Shown here piece after piece: positions 7,677-15,147 of a DNA stretch of 48,721 nucleotides. Every line of letters begins with the position of its first letter. Position 1 is the stretch's first letter. The position numbers and the translations under genes are program-made. The stretch comes from Betaproteobacteria bacterium (lineage in GTDB: Bacteria > Pseudomonadota > Gammaproteobacteria > Burkholderiales > Rhodocyclaceae): positions 1 to 48,721 of the forward strand of contig WRMF01000016.1 of NCBI GenBank assembly GCA_009777245.1, written 5' to 3'. The notes under the pieces were generated by a model. It had not been told where the DNA came from. It was given only the letters and a program-made list of their open reading frames with translations, and ran no database searches.

Positions 7677-8099
7677 CTACGGCTCGGCGGCAGTCTGGGT
7701 GGTGAAGGAAATGCGCGGGTAATTCGCCATTTGCGCGGATTGCATGACATCAACGACGCTTTGATAGGGAGCCTTGGCATCGGCATTGATGACGATCATG
7801 GGATCAATCCGGCCTGCCGCCGCGTTTGCCAGCGCCTCGCTGATGAAGCGCGGCTCAGGAGTTTTCAGCGGCATGCCCGCCACGGTGATTTGTCCGTCTG
7901 CCGTCACATCCACTTCGATGTTGTTCTTGTCTTCGGCTTGTTCCGCGGCTTCAGCGGACGGAAGATTGATCTCCAGGCTGGCAAACCGCGAGTACGTGTT
8001 GGTCAGCATGAGAAAGATGATGAGGACCAAAAACACGTCAATCAGGGGAATCAGGTTGATTTCCGGCTCTTCGCGTCCATATCTTCGACCGAATTTCAT
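7677..8099 (-). CDS. exbD: ExbD-type biopolymer transport protein
   Basis: ExbD/TolR proteins couple the proton motive force, through an ExbB/TolQ channel, to outer-membrane machines. The 140-residue protein has a short cytoplasmic N-terminus (GREEPEINLIPLIDVFLVLIIF) with the single transmembrane helix carrying the conserved Asp (D in LIDVFL, about residue 22). A periplasmic domain follows that ends in YPRISFTTQ. It lies 5 nt downstream of exbB and upstream of lpxK, the standard betaproteobacterial position. Whether it serves TonB transport or LPS/envelope functions cannot be told from sequence. Confidence 0.92.
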   Translation of the reverse strand: MKFGRRYGREEPEINLIPLIDVFLVLIIFLMLTNTYSRFASLEINLPSAEAAEQAEDKNNIEVDVTADGQITVAGMPLKTPEPRFISEALANAAAGRIDPMIVINADAKAPYQSVVDVMQSAQMANYPRISFTTQTAAEP

Positions 8100-8104
8100 A
8101 ATCG

Positions 8105-8728
8105 TCAGCTCCCGGATTTGCGCTCGCCTTGCAATACTTCTGCCAGACGAATGGCCTGCTGTTCCATTTCCACAACAAAGCCGTCAATCTTCGCCCGAAA
8201 ATACCGCCAGAAAATCATGCTGGGAATGGCGATCAAGATACCGAATCCGGCGTTGTAAAGGGCGATGGAAATACCGTGCGCGAGCATTTGCGGGTCGGCG
8301 CTGCCCGGCACCTGGGACGCGAACATCTCGATCATCCCGACCACGGTTCCGAACAACCCCATCAGCGGCGCGACGGAAGCGATAGTGCCCAGAGTGGTCA
8401 GATTTTGCTCAAGCTGGTATGACACCACCCGTCCGGCTTCCTCAATGGACTCTTTCATCACCTCGCGGGAAGCGTAACGGTTTTTCAGGCCGGCAGCGAG
8501 TATCCGACCGAGCGGGGAGTGCGCCTCCAGCGTCTCGACCATGCCTTGATCGATGCCGCCGTTTTTCAATTCGCCCAACACCTTTTGCAGCAGGCCGCCG
8601 GGGATGATAAGGTGAGAGCGCAACTTCCAGGAACGCTCCATGATAATCGCCAGCGCGATTACCGACGCGAATAACAGCGGCCAGATCGGCCAGCCTGCAT
8701 CCTGCACAACCTTGAAAAGATTAAACAC
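8105..8728 (-). CDS. exbB: MotA/TolQ/ExbB proton channel family protein
   Basis: This is the channel partner of ExbD. The 207-residue protein has three hydrophobic segments: near the N-terminus (WPIWPLLFASVIALAIIME), in the middle (LGTIASVAPLMGLFGTVVGMI, with the family's TVxGMI motif), and a C-terminal one (ISIALYNAGFGILIAIPSMIF). A large cytoplasmic loop separates the first two. I chose the GTG at 8726-8728, which follows AGGAGG by 4 nt. An ATG 21 nt upstream is possible but lacks such a site. A perfect TATAAT (minus strand, 8761-8766) lies just upstream. Confidence 0.93.
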   Translation of the reverse strand: MFNLFKVVQDAGWPIWPLLFASVIALAIIMERSWKLRSHLIIPGGLLQKVLGELKNGGIDQGMVETLEAHSPLGRILAAGLKNRYASREVMKESIEEAGRVVSYQLEQNLTTLGTIASVAPLMGLFGTVVGMIEMFASQVPGSADPQMLAHGISIALYNAGFGILIAIPSMIFWRYFRAKIDGFVVEMEQQAIRLAEVLQGERKSGS

Positions 8729-8760
8729 ACAACCTCCTGAAACATCCAAAATAGCGGGCT

Positions 8761-8766
8761 ATTATA
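8761..8766 (-). promoter_or_regulatory. -10 element of the exbB promoter (candidate)
   Basis: Minus-strand TATAAT 32 nt before the chosen exbB GTG. No good -35 is visible at 16-18 nt, so promoter strength is uncertain. The M3 peptidase gene begins on the other strand 34 nt away. Confidence 0.4.
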
Positions 8767-8800
8767 ACGACCCTTTCCTGTTTTTTTGTATTCTGTTTTC

Positions 8801-10894
8801 ATGATTTGCGAAGATTTACCAGATTCGTCGTCAGACGCCTCAAATCCTCTCCTGCAATGCGGCGGCCTGCCTGATTTTTCCCGCATTCGGGCGGAACATG
8901 CCGAACCCGCGATTTCCGCCCTGCTTCTTGAGTGCCGCGCCTTGATTGATCGCCTGTCCACGTCAGGAGCCGCTGCCTGGGCGGATTTTGTCCTGCCGCT
9001 CTCATCAGGGCTGGATCGCCTTGCCTGGGCATGGGGCGTGGTAAGACATCTGCACTCGGTGCAGGATGAGGCTCCCTGGCGGACAGCCCATAACGCGCTG
9101 CTGCCGGATGTTTCCCGCTTCTATAGCGAGCTTGGACAAAATCAGACGTTATTTGAAAAATACAAGGCTCTCGCAAACAGCGCGGGTTTCACGGCATTGA
9201 AGCCGGAAGAACAGCGGTTTGTGACGAACGAAATCCGAAATTTTCGCCTTTCCGGCGCGGAATTGCAGGCGGCGGAGAAACTTCGCTTCATGGAAATTCG
9301 GGAAGAGTTATCCAGCCTTGCGGCGAAGTTTTCGGAAAACCTGCTTGACGCCACCAATGCGTTCAGTCTTTGGGTTACGAATGAATCCGACCTTGCCGGA
9401 CTGCCGCCGGACATTGTCGCCGCCGCCCGTGAAGCGGCAGGCGTGGCGGGTAAAGAAGGCTGGCAGTTCAGCTTGCAGGCTCCTTCCTATCTCCCTTTCA
9501 TGCAGTATGCAAAAAACCGCGAATTACGGAAACGCATGTATCGCGCTCATGCTACCCGAGCTTCGGAGTTTTCCGATTCCGGCAGCGATCCGGCATGGAA
9601 TAATGCGCACCTGCTCGAAAAAATGTTGCTTTTACGACAAGAAGAAGCGGGGCTTTTGGGCTACCGAAATTTTGCGGAAGTCTCCCTGGTCGACAAAATG
9701 GCGACTTCTGTAGAAGAAGTATTCGCATTTTTGCGTGATATGGCGGCGCGGGTAAGACCTTTTGCCGAACAGGATATGCGGACATTGCGGGATTTCGCCG
9801 CCAGCGAACTGGCTATCAATGACCTGCAACCCTGGGATATTCCTTTTGCGTCAGAAAAGCTGAAGACGGCGCGTTATGCCTTTTCCGAGCAGGAAGCGCG
9901 CCGATATTTCAGCGAAGGGAAGGTGCTGGCGGGTCTGTTCAGGGTGGTTAAGCGGTTGTTCGACATAGAGATTGAGGAAGACATCGCTCCGGTTTGGGAA
10001 GAAAGCGCGCGCTTTTACCGGATTAGGTCTTCGATGGGCGAATTGTTGGGGCATTTCTACGTAGACCTGTACGCTCGCGCGACAAAGCGGGGCGGGGCGT
10101 GGATGGATTCAGCCGTCAGCAGGGGCAGGACGGAAAAAGGCTTGCAAACGCCGGTTGCCTATCTGGTCTGCAATTTTTCCCGACCGGTGGGAGACAAGGA
10201 AGCAACCTTTACCCATGCCGAGGTTGAAACCCTGTTTCACGAGGCGGGGCATGGCTTTCATCACCTTTTGACCCAGGTTGACGCCCTGGGCGTTTCCGGG
10301 ATTGACGGAGTGGAATGGGACGCGGTGGAATTGCCCTCCCAGTTCATGGAAAACTTCTGCTGGGAATGGGAAGTAGCGCGGGAAATGAGCGCGCATGTCG
10401 AGACGGGCGAAGCCTTGCCGCGCGAGTTGTTCGACAGGATGTTGCAAGCGAGGAATTTCCAGAGCGGCATGGCGGCGGCGCGACAGCTTGAGTTTGCCCT
10501 GTTCGATATGCTGCTGCATACTGATTTTACGCCCGGTAAGGATGATCCGCTCATGCTCTGGCAGGCGGCGCGCAAGGAAGCTGCGGTTTTCCCCCTGCCG
10601 GAATGGCATCGTTTTCCCAACAGTTTTGCCCATATCTTTGGCGGAGGCTATGCTGCGGGTTATTATAGTTACAAGTGGGCGGAAGTTCTTTCGGCTGACG
10701 CCTACGCCGCCTTTGAGGAGGCGGGAGACCCGCTGGATGCCGCGACCGGAGCGCGTTTTCTTGCCGAAATTCTGGCGGTTGGCGGCAGTCGTCCCGCGCT
10801 GGAATCTTTCCTGGCCTTTCGCGGCAGACCGCCTTCGCCGGAAGCATTATTACGCCACAGCGGTATGCAAGATGTTATGATCCGGAATTCCTGA
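8801..10894 (+). CDS. prlC: M3 family metallopeptidase (oligopeptidase A type)
   Basis: A 697-residue cytosolic zinc endopeptidase of the thimet/oligopeptidase A family, which degrades short peptides including cleaved signal peptides. The zinc motif HEAGH lies at about residues 480-484 in TLFHEAGHGFHHLL, and the third ligand Glu is in the following DAVELPSQFMENF segment. The C-terminal FGGGYAAGYYSYKWAEVLSADAY signature, which includes the substrate-binding Tyr residues, is intact. Length matches PrlC (about 680). I chose the ATG at 8801; a TTG five codons upstream is possible. The gene name rests on family similarity, and another M3A paralogue cannot be excluded. Confidence 0.93.
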   Translation: MICEDLPDSSSDASNPLLQCGGLPDFSRIRAEHAEPAISALLLECRALIDRLSTSGAAAWADFVLPLSSGLDRLAWAWGVVRHLHSVQDEAPWRTAHNALLPDVSRFYSELGQNQTLFEKYKALANSAGFTALKPEEQRFVTNEIRNFRLSGAELQAAEKLRFMEIREELSSLAAKFSENLLDATNAFSLWVTNESDLAGLPPDIVAAAREAAGVAGKEGWQFSLQAPSYLPFMQYAKNRELRKRMYRAHATRASEFSDSGSDPAWNNAHLLEKMLLLRQEEAGLLGYRNFAEVSLVDKMATSVEEVFAFLRDMAARVRPFAEQDMRTLRDFAASELAINDLQPWDIPFASEKLKTARYAFSEQEARRYFSEGKVLAGLFRVVKRLFDIEIEEDIAPVWEESARFYRIRSSMGELLGHFYVDLYARATKRGGAWMDSAVSRGRTEKGLQTPVAYLVCNFSRPVGDKEATFTHAEVETLFHEAGHGFHHLLTQVDALGVSGIDGVEWDAVELPSQFMENFCWEWEVAREMSAHVETGEALPRELFDRMLQARNFQSGMAAARQLEFALFDMLLHTDFTPGKDDPLMLWQAARKEAAVFPLPEWHRFPNSFAHIFGGGYAAGYYSYKWAEVLSADAYAAFEEAGDPLDAATGARFLAEILAVGGSRPALESFLAFRGRPPSPEALLRHSGMQDVMIRNS

Positions 10895-10909
10895 TTTACG
10901 GAGATAACC

Positions 10910-11380
10910 ATGAAAAAGAGAATTTTGCTTGTCGGTCTTGGCATATTTGTATTCGCTTATGGCGTGAACGCCCAGGTGTACCGCTGGGTAGACCCTGAGA
11001 CGGGGAGAACCGTCTATTCCGATACCGCGCCGCCGGGCACGGTGAAGGATGTAGTCCGTTCCGGAGCAGCCCGACAGGGGGAAGAAACAGAAGAAGTCCA
11101 GCAGCAGTCGTTTGCGACGCAAGAGGCGGCGCGTAAATTCCCTGTCCTGCTATACACTACGCCCGATAGTGAATTGAGCAGTCAGGCGCGCTCGCTGCTT
11201 GTCAAGCGCGGCATACCCTTCCGCGAGACCGTGATCCAGACGGAAGACGACGTGAATGCCATGAAGAATCTGACCGGCGACACGACAATTCCCACGCTTT
11301 ATGTGGGGCGGCAAAGCATACGTGGTTTTGAAGCCGACGCCTTTCATCGCATCCTTGACCTGGCGGGTTATCCCAAATAA
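10910..11380 (+). CDS. secreted DUF4124-glutaredoxin-like protein lacking active-site cysteines
   Basis: The 156-residue protein begins with a signal peptide (MKKRILLVGLGIFVFAYGVNA). A DUF4124 segment follows (QVYRWVDPETGRTVYSDTAPPG, residues 22-43), then a glutaredoxin-like fold from about residue 78 to the end, with TIPTLYVG as the cis-Pro loop and GFEADAFHRIL. Relatives I know carry a C-x-x-C type site just after the first strand; here that site reads TTPDSELSSQA (residues 83-93), with serines where cysteines are expected. Disulfide chemistry is therefore unlikely, and the domain may be only a binding module. It starts 15 nt after the peptidase gene, with a good site (CGGAGA), and is probably cotranscribed with it. 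Confidence 0.8.
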   Translation: MKKRILLVGLGIFVFAYGVNAQVYRWVDPETGRTVYSDTAPPGTVKDVVRSGAARQGEETEEVQQQSFATQEAARKFPVLLYTTPDSELSSQARSLLVKRGIPFRETVIQTEDDVNAMKNLTGDTTIPTLYVGRQSIRGFEADAFHRILDLAGYPK

Positions 11381-11423
11381 CGGACAATAGCCTGAAACGT
11401 GGTTAGCCGTCATTGAAGAGGCC

Positions 11424-11924
11424 ATGACTCCGATCATCATCAAAGCATCACGGCTCAAATGCGTTTTGCTGCTTATCGTTGCTTTCGGATTTGTTGCGGG
11501 AGGAATATTCATGGCGAGAGAAGGAGAAGCCGAGATTGCCTGGATCGGTTGGATGATCATTGTCTTATTTGGAGCGTGCATCTCGTTTTGGGTAAGACAG
11601 TTGATTGATTCACGGCCTCGCTTGGTGATAGATGACCAAGGCATTCTGGATCGGACGCTTGGCGTTGGCTTGATCCCTTGGTCAGAAATCACAGGGGCTT
11701 ACCTGAGTTCAATGCGGGAAAACAGCTTTATCTGCCTGGAAACGCGCAACCCCGAACGCTGGCTGGAACGACTGTCCCCGGTTAAACGGGTAATGACCTA
11801 TGGGCACAAGGCACTGGGGTTTGCCGCGCTCAATTTGAACTTCGCAGCTACGGATGCAGACCCTTCAGAAGTCCTTGAACTCATCCTGAAGACCATTGCG
11901 TCAAGGCAACAAAATCATGGCTAA
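11424..11924 (+). CDS. STM3941-like membrane-anchored protein
   Basis: The 166-residue protein has two N-terminal transmembrane segments (LLLIVAFGFVAGGIFMA and IGWMIIVLFGACISFWV, within residues 12-60). A cytoplasmic PH-like region follows, beginning RLVIDDQGILDRTLGVGLIPWSEI. This matches the STM3941 group of uncharacterised proteins, whose function is unknown. It follows the glutaredoxin-like gene by 43 nt and precedes xthA by 27 nt on the same strand. Confidence 0.75.
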   Translation: MTPIIIKASRLKCVLLLIVAFGFVAGGIFMAREGEAEIAWIGWMIIVLFGACISFWVRQLIDSRPRLVIDDQGILDRTLGVGLIPWSEITGAYLSSMRENSFICLETRNPERWLERLSPVKRVMTYGHKALGFAALNLNFAATDADPSEVLELILKTIASRQQNHG

Positions 11925-11951
11925 TAATCCGGCTCGTCAGGCAGCAGGCTC

Positions 11952-12740
11952 ATGAAACTTGCGGCCTGGAACGTCAACAGTCTCAAGGTGCGCTTGCCGC
12001 ACCTTTTGGCTTGGCTGTCGAGCGAGGATGCGCCTGACGTTATCTGTTTACAGGAAATCAAGCTGGAAGACCATAATTTTCCGGTTGCCGCGTTGGAAGA
12101 GGCGGGGTACAGAAGCGTATTCGCCGGACAAAAAGCCTTCAATGGCGTTGCCATCATATTCAGACACGAGCTTGGCGAGCCTTGCGATGTGCAAAAAGGC
12201 AACCCGTGTTTTCCCGATCCCCAACAGCGACTGCTTGCCGCGACGATTGACGGCATACGGGTCATTTCCGCCTATTTCCCCAATGGCGAAGCCGTCGAGA
12301 GCGAAAAATACCTCTACAAGCTCTCCTGGATGAAGGCTCTTCACGAACACTTGACTGATGAATTGCGCCGCTATCCGGCGCTTGCTCTGTGCGGCGACTT
12401 CAACATCGCGCCGGAGGATGCCGATATTCACGATCCCCTGCGCTGGTCAGGCGGCATCCTGTGTTCGGATTCGGAACGGCAGGCATTCAGAGGGTTAATC
12501 TCGCTGGGACTGGCGGACAGCTTCCGGCTGTTCCCGCAACCGGAGAAAAGTTTTTCCTGGTGGGATTACCGGCAGTGGAGCTTTCATAAAAACCTTGGGC
12601 TTCGCATAGACCATATTTTGCTCTCCGAGCAGTTGGCGTCAAGCGCGACTGCTTCCGGCATCAAGCGCGAGCTGCGCGGGTATGAGCGCCCTTCCGACCA
12701 CGCCCCTGTCTGGACGGAAATAGAACCCGGCGGGCTATAG
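11952..12740 (+). CDS. xthA: exodeoxyribonuclease III
   Basis: Exonuclease III is an AP endonuclease and 3'-5' exonuclease of base-excision repair. The 262-residue protein has the expected catalytic blocks: AAWNVNSLKVRLPHL (Asn7), ICLQEIKLED (Glu34), FNGVAII, CGDFNIAPEDADI (Asp and Asn), LRIDHIL, and the terminal RPSDHAPVW with catalytic Asp-His. It ends by overlapping the convergent DUF493 gene by 6 nt. Confidence 0.95.
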   Translation: MKLAAWNVNSLKVRLPHLLAWLSSEDAPDVICLQEIKLEDHNFPVAALEEAGYRSVFAGQKAFNGVAIIFRHELGEPCDVQKGNPCFPDPQQRLLAATIDGIRVISAYFPNGEAVESEKYLYKLSWMKALHEHLTDELRRYPALALCGDFNIAPEDADIHDPLRWSGGILCSDSERQAFRGLISLGLADSFRLFPQPEKSFSWWDYRQWSFHKNLGLRIDHILLSEQLASSATASGIKRELRGYERPSDHAPVWTEIEPGGL

Positions 12741-13010
12741 CACAAAGCGGATTGCGGGGTGCGCGGACAGTTCCCGATAGAGGGCGTCCAGCATTTCTCT
12801 TGAAGCGGCGGTGACGGTGCAGGTAAGACCAAGATAGTTGCCGCCAGAGCTGTTGCGTTTTTCCATGCTTTCTTCCGCAAAGCCAGGGTCATGGCGGCGG
12901 ATGATGCCCAACACAACGGCTTCCAGATTGCTGTCGCTCCTTCCCATGATCTTGAGCGGGAAGGGCGAAGGAAACCGGAGCAGGGTATCAGGCGAGGGAT
13001 CGGACGGCAT
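12735..13010 (-). CDS. DUF493 family protein (YbeD-like)
   Basis: A 91-residue protein with LLRFPSPFPLKIMGR at the start, the middle segment RRHDPGF and the C-terminal TVTAASREMLDALYRELSAHPAIRFVL. This is the pattern of the DUF493/YbeD family, a small ACT-like fold of unknown function. It starts 5 nt after dacA on the same strand, and the dacA-ybeD(-lipB) order is typical. lipB does not follow here; the next gene is the convergent xthA. Confidence 0.9.
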   Translation of the reverse strand: MPSDPSPDTLLRFPSPFPLKIMGRSDSNLEAVVLGIIRRHDPGFAEESMEKRNSSGGNYLGLTCTVTAASREMLDALYRELSAHPAIRFVL

Positions 13011-13015
13011 GGGCT

Positions 13016-14161
13016 TTACGACGAAAACCAGAGCCTTATGCTATCAATAATGCGGGAGAACCATCCGCCCGGCGCAATGTCTTCCAGGGCTTGCACCGGA
13101 AACTCGCCATAAGGCTGTCCGGCCAGGGAAAGGGTCAACGTGCCGACTTCCTGCCCTTTTTTCACCGGAGCCATGAGCGGCTGGAGGGAAATGAGTTTCG
13201 CTTCCAGTTTGTCGTTGCCTTTTGGCACGGCAATGATGAAATCGTGCGGAAACCCGACATTGACCATGCTTTTGTTCCCTTTCCAGACCCGGAATGAGGA
13301 GACGTTCTGTCCGCCTGCATAAAGACGCTGCGCCTCAAAGAATTGATAGCCCCAGTTAAGGAGCTTCAATGATTCGCTCGCCCTTGTCCGTTCGGAGTCA
13401 GCGCCCAAAAGCACGGAGACAAGCCTTCTTTCCCCGCGTTTGGCGGAGGCGATCAGGCAGTAGCCCGCAGTCTTGGTAAAGCCGGTTTTCATGCCGTCCA
13501 CGCCTGCGTCCTTCAGCCATAGCAGGCTGTTGCGATTGGGCTGGCTGATGTTGTTGTAGCGAAATTCCTTCTGCGAGTAGTAGCGCGCGTATTCTTCCGG
13601 AAAGTCACGGATCAGGGCGACGGCAAGCAGGACAAGATCATCCGCCGTGGAGACATGCGCCGGATCGGGCAGGCCCGTGGCATTCACGAAATTGGTGTTT
13701 TTCATGCCGAGCCGCGCCGCTTCGCGGTTCATAAGTTGCGCGAAATTCTCTTCGCTGCCGGAAATGGCTTCGGCAAGCGCGACAGAAGCATCGTTACCGG
13801 ACTGCACGATCATGCCCATGAGCAAATCCCTGACCGGCACGGAATCGCCCTCCTTGATGAACATTCTTGAGCCGCCGGTTCGCCATGCTTTTTCAGAAAC
13901 CTTGACAGGACTATCCAGTTTCAGCGTGTTCTGACGCAGGGCGGAGAAGGCGAGATAGGCCGTCATCAGTTTGGTAAGCGAAGCCGGGGCGTTTTGTTCG
14001 TCCGGTTTTTCGGCGGTCAGGATCTGCCCGGATGGAAATTCCGCCAGAACCCAGGATGTTGCCGCCACTGCGGGCGGTGCGGGGAAGAAAGCCTGCGCTC
14101 GCAGCGGTAGCGAGAGGAAAATCAGTAAGAGACAGAAGCAGGGCAGGAAGCGTCGGATCAT
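13016..14161 (-). CDS. dacA: D-alanyl-D-alanine carboxypeptidase (PBP5/6 type)
   Basis: This periplasmic penicillin-binding protein trims the terminal D-Ala from peptidoglycan stem peptides. The 381-residue sequence has a signal peptide (LPCFCLLLIFLSLPLRAQA). It has the three active-site motifs SLTK (about residues 61-64, in NAPASLTKLM), SGN (in VQSGNDASVAL) and KTG (in DGMKTGFTKTAGY). A C-terminal PBP5 domain ends in an amphipathic membrane anchor (GWFSRIIDSIRLWF). All motifs are intact. A perfect -10 hexamer lies upstream at 14192-14197. Usual length is 380-400. Confidence 0.95.
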   Translation of the reverse strand: MIRRFLPCFCLLLIFLSLPLRAQAFFPAPPAVAATSWVLAEFPSGQILTAEKPDEQNAPASLTKLMTAYLAFSALRQNTLKLDSPVKVSEKAWRTGGSRMFIKEGDSVPVRDLLMGMIVQSGNDASVALAEAISGSEENFAQLMNREAARLGMKNTNFVNATGLPDPAHVSTADDLVLLAVALIRDFPEEYARYYSQKEFRYNNISQPNRNSLLWLKDAGVDGMKTGFTKTAGYCLIASAKRGERRLVSVLLGADSERTRASESLKLLNWGYQFFEAQRLYAGGQNVSSFRVWKGNKSMVNVGFPHDFIIAVPKGNDKLEAKLISLQPLMAPVKKGQEVGTLTLSLAGQPYGEFPVQALEDIAPGGWFSRIIDSIRLWFSS

Positions 14162-14191
14162 TTTGCAGGCCTGAAGCGTGAAAAACGCGAG

Positions 14192-14197
14192 ATTATA
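14192..14197 (-). promoter_or_regulatory. -10 element of the dacA promoter (candidate)
   Basis: Minus-strand TATAAT about 30 nt before the dacA ATG. No strong -35 is evident; the call rests on position and the perfect hexamer. Confidence 0.35.
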
Positions 14198-14271
14198 CCC
14201 GGCGGTGCGCCGGAGCGAAGATTTACATTGCGCAGGCTGCTTGCCGCTATACTTATGTGCAGCAAGAAATT

Positions 14272-14400
14272 AGCTACAGGCATTCATGCCTGTAGCTCAA
14301 AATGAACAAGGAAGGGGTTTGCATCCCCTCCCTTGTTGCTACGGTCGAAACCCCGGCCTTCAGGCCGGGGTTCCGACCTCCGCGCCGCCCTGAAGGGCGG
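14272..14400. repeat. array of four different hairpins upstream of the DUF3592 gene
   Basis: In order: AGCTACAGGCAT/ATGCCTGTAGCT with a 2-nt loop (14272-14297); AACAAGGAAGGGG/CCCCTCCCTTGTT with one mismatch (14305-14337); a 16-bp stem with one mismatch built on AACCCCGGCC-TTCA-GGCCGGGGTT (14343-14378); and CCGCCC-TGAA-GGGCGG (14385-14400). The TTCA/TGAA loops and flanking GGGTTTCAAAC resemble ends of IS200/IS605-type elements. No transposase is present, so this is probably a decayed or non-autonomous end. Confidence 0.65.
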
Positions 14401-14426
14401 GGTTTCAAACCGGAGTTAGTTTTACG

Positions 14427-14966
14427 ATGAGTTTTTTGACTGTTGACACATCTACCCGCAGAAACCGCATTGTGGCGCGTGTGGGTTTGTTGCTTCTGGC
14501 GATCATTTTGCTTATCGGCGGATTGCTTTTCGTCTGGCGGCTGGCGTTCGGCCCTCTGGTGGATGTCTGGCGAAGCCGCGACTGGCCGACTGTCCCGGCC
14601 AGGATAGAGGCAGTCCGGCTGACAAGCGGGATGGAGGGGCGGCAACTGGCAGTGCGTTACCGTTATGATTTCGCGGGACGAGCGTACCATTCCGACAGCT
14701 ACGGCCTGTACCGCTGGCGCGCGGATTCGGCGGCGCTTGAAGAGGCTTACGCCGAACTGTTGTATGCTGAGCATATGCGGGCGTGGGTGAATCCGCACGA
14801 TCCTACTGAGGCGTTGCTGAATCGCGACATTTCCTGGCCGGTCATGGTGATGGCGATTCCTGCTTTCTGCATGTTTTTCCTAGGGGCGGCGCTACTGTGG
14901 GCGGCGCTGGTGTCCGCGCGCGATTTCCTGCGGGAAAGGAGGGTTTTTTGGACAGGCTTGAGATAG
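14427..14966 (+). CDS. DUF3592-like membrane protein
   Basis: A 179-residue protein with an N-terminal transmembrane helix (VGLLLLAIILLIGGLLFVW, about residues 19-37). A soluble segment follows containing SRDWPTVPARIEAVRL and VRYRYDFAGRAYHSD, and then a second hydrophobic segment near the C-terminus (MVMAIPAFCMFFLGAALLWAALV). The W-x-x-V-x-A and Y-x-Y patterns fit DUF3592. No function can be given. Its ribosome-binding site CGGAG lies 11 nt upstream of the ATG, immediately after the hairpin array. Confidence 0.7.
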   Translation: MSFLTVDTSTRRNRIVARVGLLLLAIILLIGGLLFVWRLAFGPLVDVWRSRDWPTVPARIEAVRLTSGMEGRQLAVRYRYDFAGRAYHSDSYGLYRWRADSAALEEAYAELLYAEHMRAWVNPHDPTEALLNRDISWPVMVMAIPAFCMFFLGAALLWAALVSARDFLRERRVFWTGLR

Positions 14967-15055
14967 GCGGTATGCGCTGTGCAACAAAGCGCGGATATTC
15001 TGTTGTTTTTTTGATTTTTTTTGCATGAAGGGTGGAAATTTATTTTAAAAAACAG

Positions 15056-15084
15056 TTTACATGGCTGTTGGTTATGGATAGCAT
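15056..15084 (+). promoter_or_regulatory. candidate sigma-70 promoter of the pil operon
   Basis: TTTACA (15056-15061) and TAGCAT (15079-15084) are separated by 17 nt, about 64 nt before the pilMN GTG. The surrounding DNA is AT-rich, including long T and A runs at 15000-15055 that could act as an UP element. I did not see a sigma-54 type site. Confidence 0.45.
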
Positions 15085-15147
15085 TTAAAGTAGATTATCG
15101 TTAATTGTCGTAACTGACTGTTTCTAACGGAGATTTTGGAGGCAACA

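Noticed and set aside
15000-15147. Sigma-54 promoter for the pil operon
   Set aside because: No GG-N10-GC pair with the proper flanks was found; a sigma-70 type site fits better.
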